The position numbers and the translations under genes were made by a program. A stretch of 5,337 nt of DNA from Phormidesmis priestleyi (GTDB lineage Bacteria > Cyanobacteriota > Cyanobacteriia > Phormidesmidales > Phormidesmidaceae): contig QBMP01000072.1 of the NCBI GenBank assembly GCA_003242115.1, positions 1 through 5,337 on the forward strand, in the 5' to 3' direction. Numbering within the stretch: the stretch's first letter is position 1; each line of letters starts with the position of its first letter. Below, piece by piece: positions 4,952-5,337 of the stretch. A model generated the notes under the pieces. The model did not search any database and was not told the origin of the DNA. It saw only the letters and a program-made list of their open reading frames with translations.

Positions 4952-5337
4952 TTCTTTTCCTGGGGGGCGGGACGGGGCAGCTTGCGCTGAACAAAGCCTA
5001 AAAAGTTTAGACCCTTAATGCTCAGGCGTCGGCCCAGGCTACGCAACTGTGGGGCAACCGTATCACCATCCACTGAAGGCGAAAACTTATCAAGTAGCAG
5101 TTCTTTCAACTTACTGCTGGTCAGAGGCCGATTGAGCATTCCACCTTGCGCCACTGAGATCGAGCCGGTTTCTTCCGAAACCACCACACAAAGGCAGTTT
5201 TCGACGCGCTCGGTAATGCCCATTGCGGCCCTGTGCCGGGTGCCAAGCTGCCGTGAAGCATCTTTTTCAGATATCGGCAAAATCACCCCAGCCGCGACAA
5301 TGCGTGAGCCGCGAATCAGCACTGCCCCGTCGTGCAG
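4948..5337 (-). CDS. cdaA: diadenylate cyclase CdaA (DacA), C-terminal part (runs off right edge)
   Basis: CdaA condenses two ATP into cyclic di-AMP, a second messenger controlling potassium transport and osmotic balance and, in cyanobacteria, linked to day/night survival. The window holds the last 129 codons. The frame opens at the edge with [13 protein letters not shown], which contains the DGA active-site motif. The second motif, [12 protein letters not shown], is at partial residues 32-43, followed by [16 protein letters not shown]. Both hallmark motifs of the DisA_N/DAC domain are therefore intact. The missing N-terminus should carry the membrane helices typical of CdaA. The C-terminal tail (about the last 40 residues) is basic and ends RPAPQEKK. 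The stop overlaps the uppS start by 4 bp. In Synechocystis the order lysA, cdaA homologue, uppS is known, so lysA may lie further right; that cannot be seen here. Confidence 0.95.
   Translation of the reverse strand: MHDGAVLIRGSRIVAAGVILPISEKDASRQLGTRHRAAMGITERVENCLCVVVSEETGSISVAQGGMLNRPLTSSKLKELLLDKFSPSVDGDTVAPQLRSLGRRLSIKGLNFLGFVQRKLPRPAPQEKK
4958..4961 (-). promoter_or_regulatory. ribosome-binding site of uppS inside the cdaA 3' end
   Basis: Minus-strand AGGA lies 6 nt before the uppS ATG (4951-4949) and inside the last codons of cdaA. It fixes the uppS start and fits reinitiation by ribosomes finishing cdaA at the ATGA overlap. Confidence 0.7.

Overview
The window looks like cyanobacterial chromosome. 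It carries eight perfect copies of the HIP1 palindrome GCGATCGC in 5.3 kb, where chance predicts about 0.1. The gene content also fits: a linked cdaA-uppS pair, a CAX-type Ca2+/H+ antiporter, and the paired TIGR02587/TIGR02588 genes. Base composition is moderate. No transposase, phage, tRNA, rRNA or CRISPR sequence was found, so this reads as core or shell genome rather than a mobile island. The genus cannot be fixed from this sequence.

Left part, minus strand: the N-terminal half of tsaB (tRNA t6A synthesis) runs off the left edge. Upstream of it in the same direction is a membrane-anchored endonuclease/exonuclease/phosphatase (EEP) family protein. Two back-to-back hairpins sit between these genes. 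A good sigma-70-like promoter for the EEP gene lies in the divergent intergenic region at about 1414-1544.

Middle part, plus strand: a complete Ca2+/H+ antiporter (CAX) gene has an unusual repeat- and histidine-rich central loop. After a 79-bp gap with a TATAAT box comes the TIGR02587 multi-pass membrane protein, overlapping by 4 bp a gene for a single-pass TIGR02588 protein. That pair is a known conserved operon of unknown function. The membrane protein shows a two-fold internal repeat.

Right part, minus strand: uppS (undecaprenyl/polyprenyl diphosphate synthase) faces the TIGR02588 gene tail to tail across a 17-bp gap. It overlaps by 4 bp the 3' end of cdaA (diadenylate cyclase), which enters from the right edge. 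This couples c-di-AMP synthesis and the lipid carrier for cell-wall synthesis in one transcript.

The points most worth a second look are: replacement of the metal-binding Glu by Ala in the EEP protein; the internal duplication in the TIGR02587 protein and its position next to CAX; and the His ladder with AKPNE repeats in the CAX loop. I see no clearly new multi-gene system. The TIGR02587/TIGR02588 pair is the best candidate for undescribed biology.
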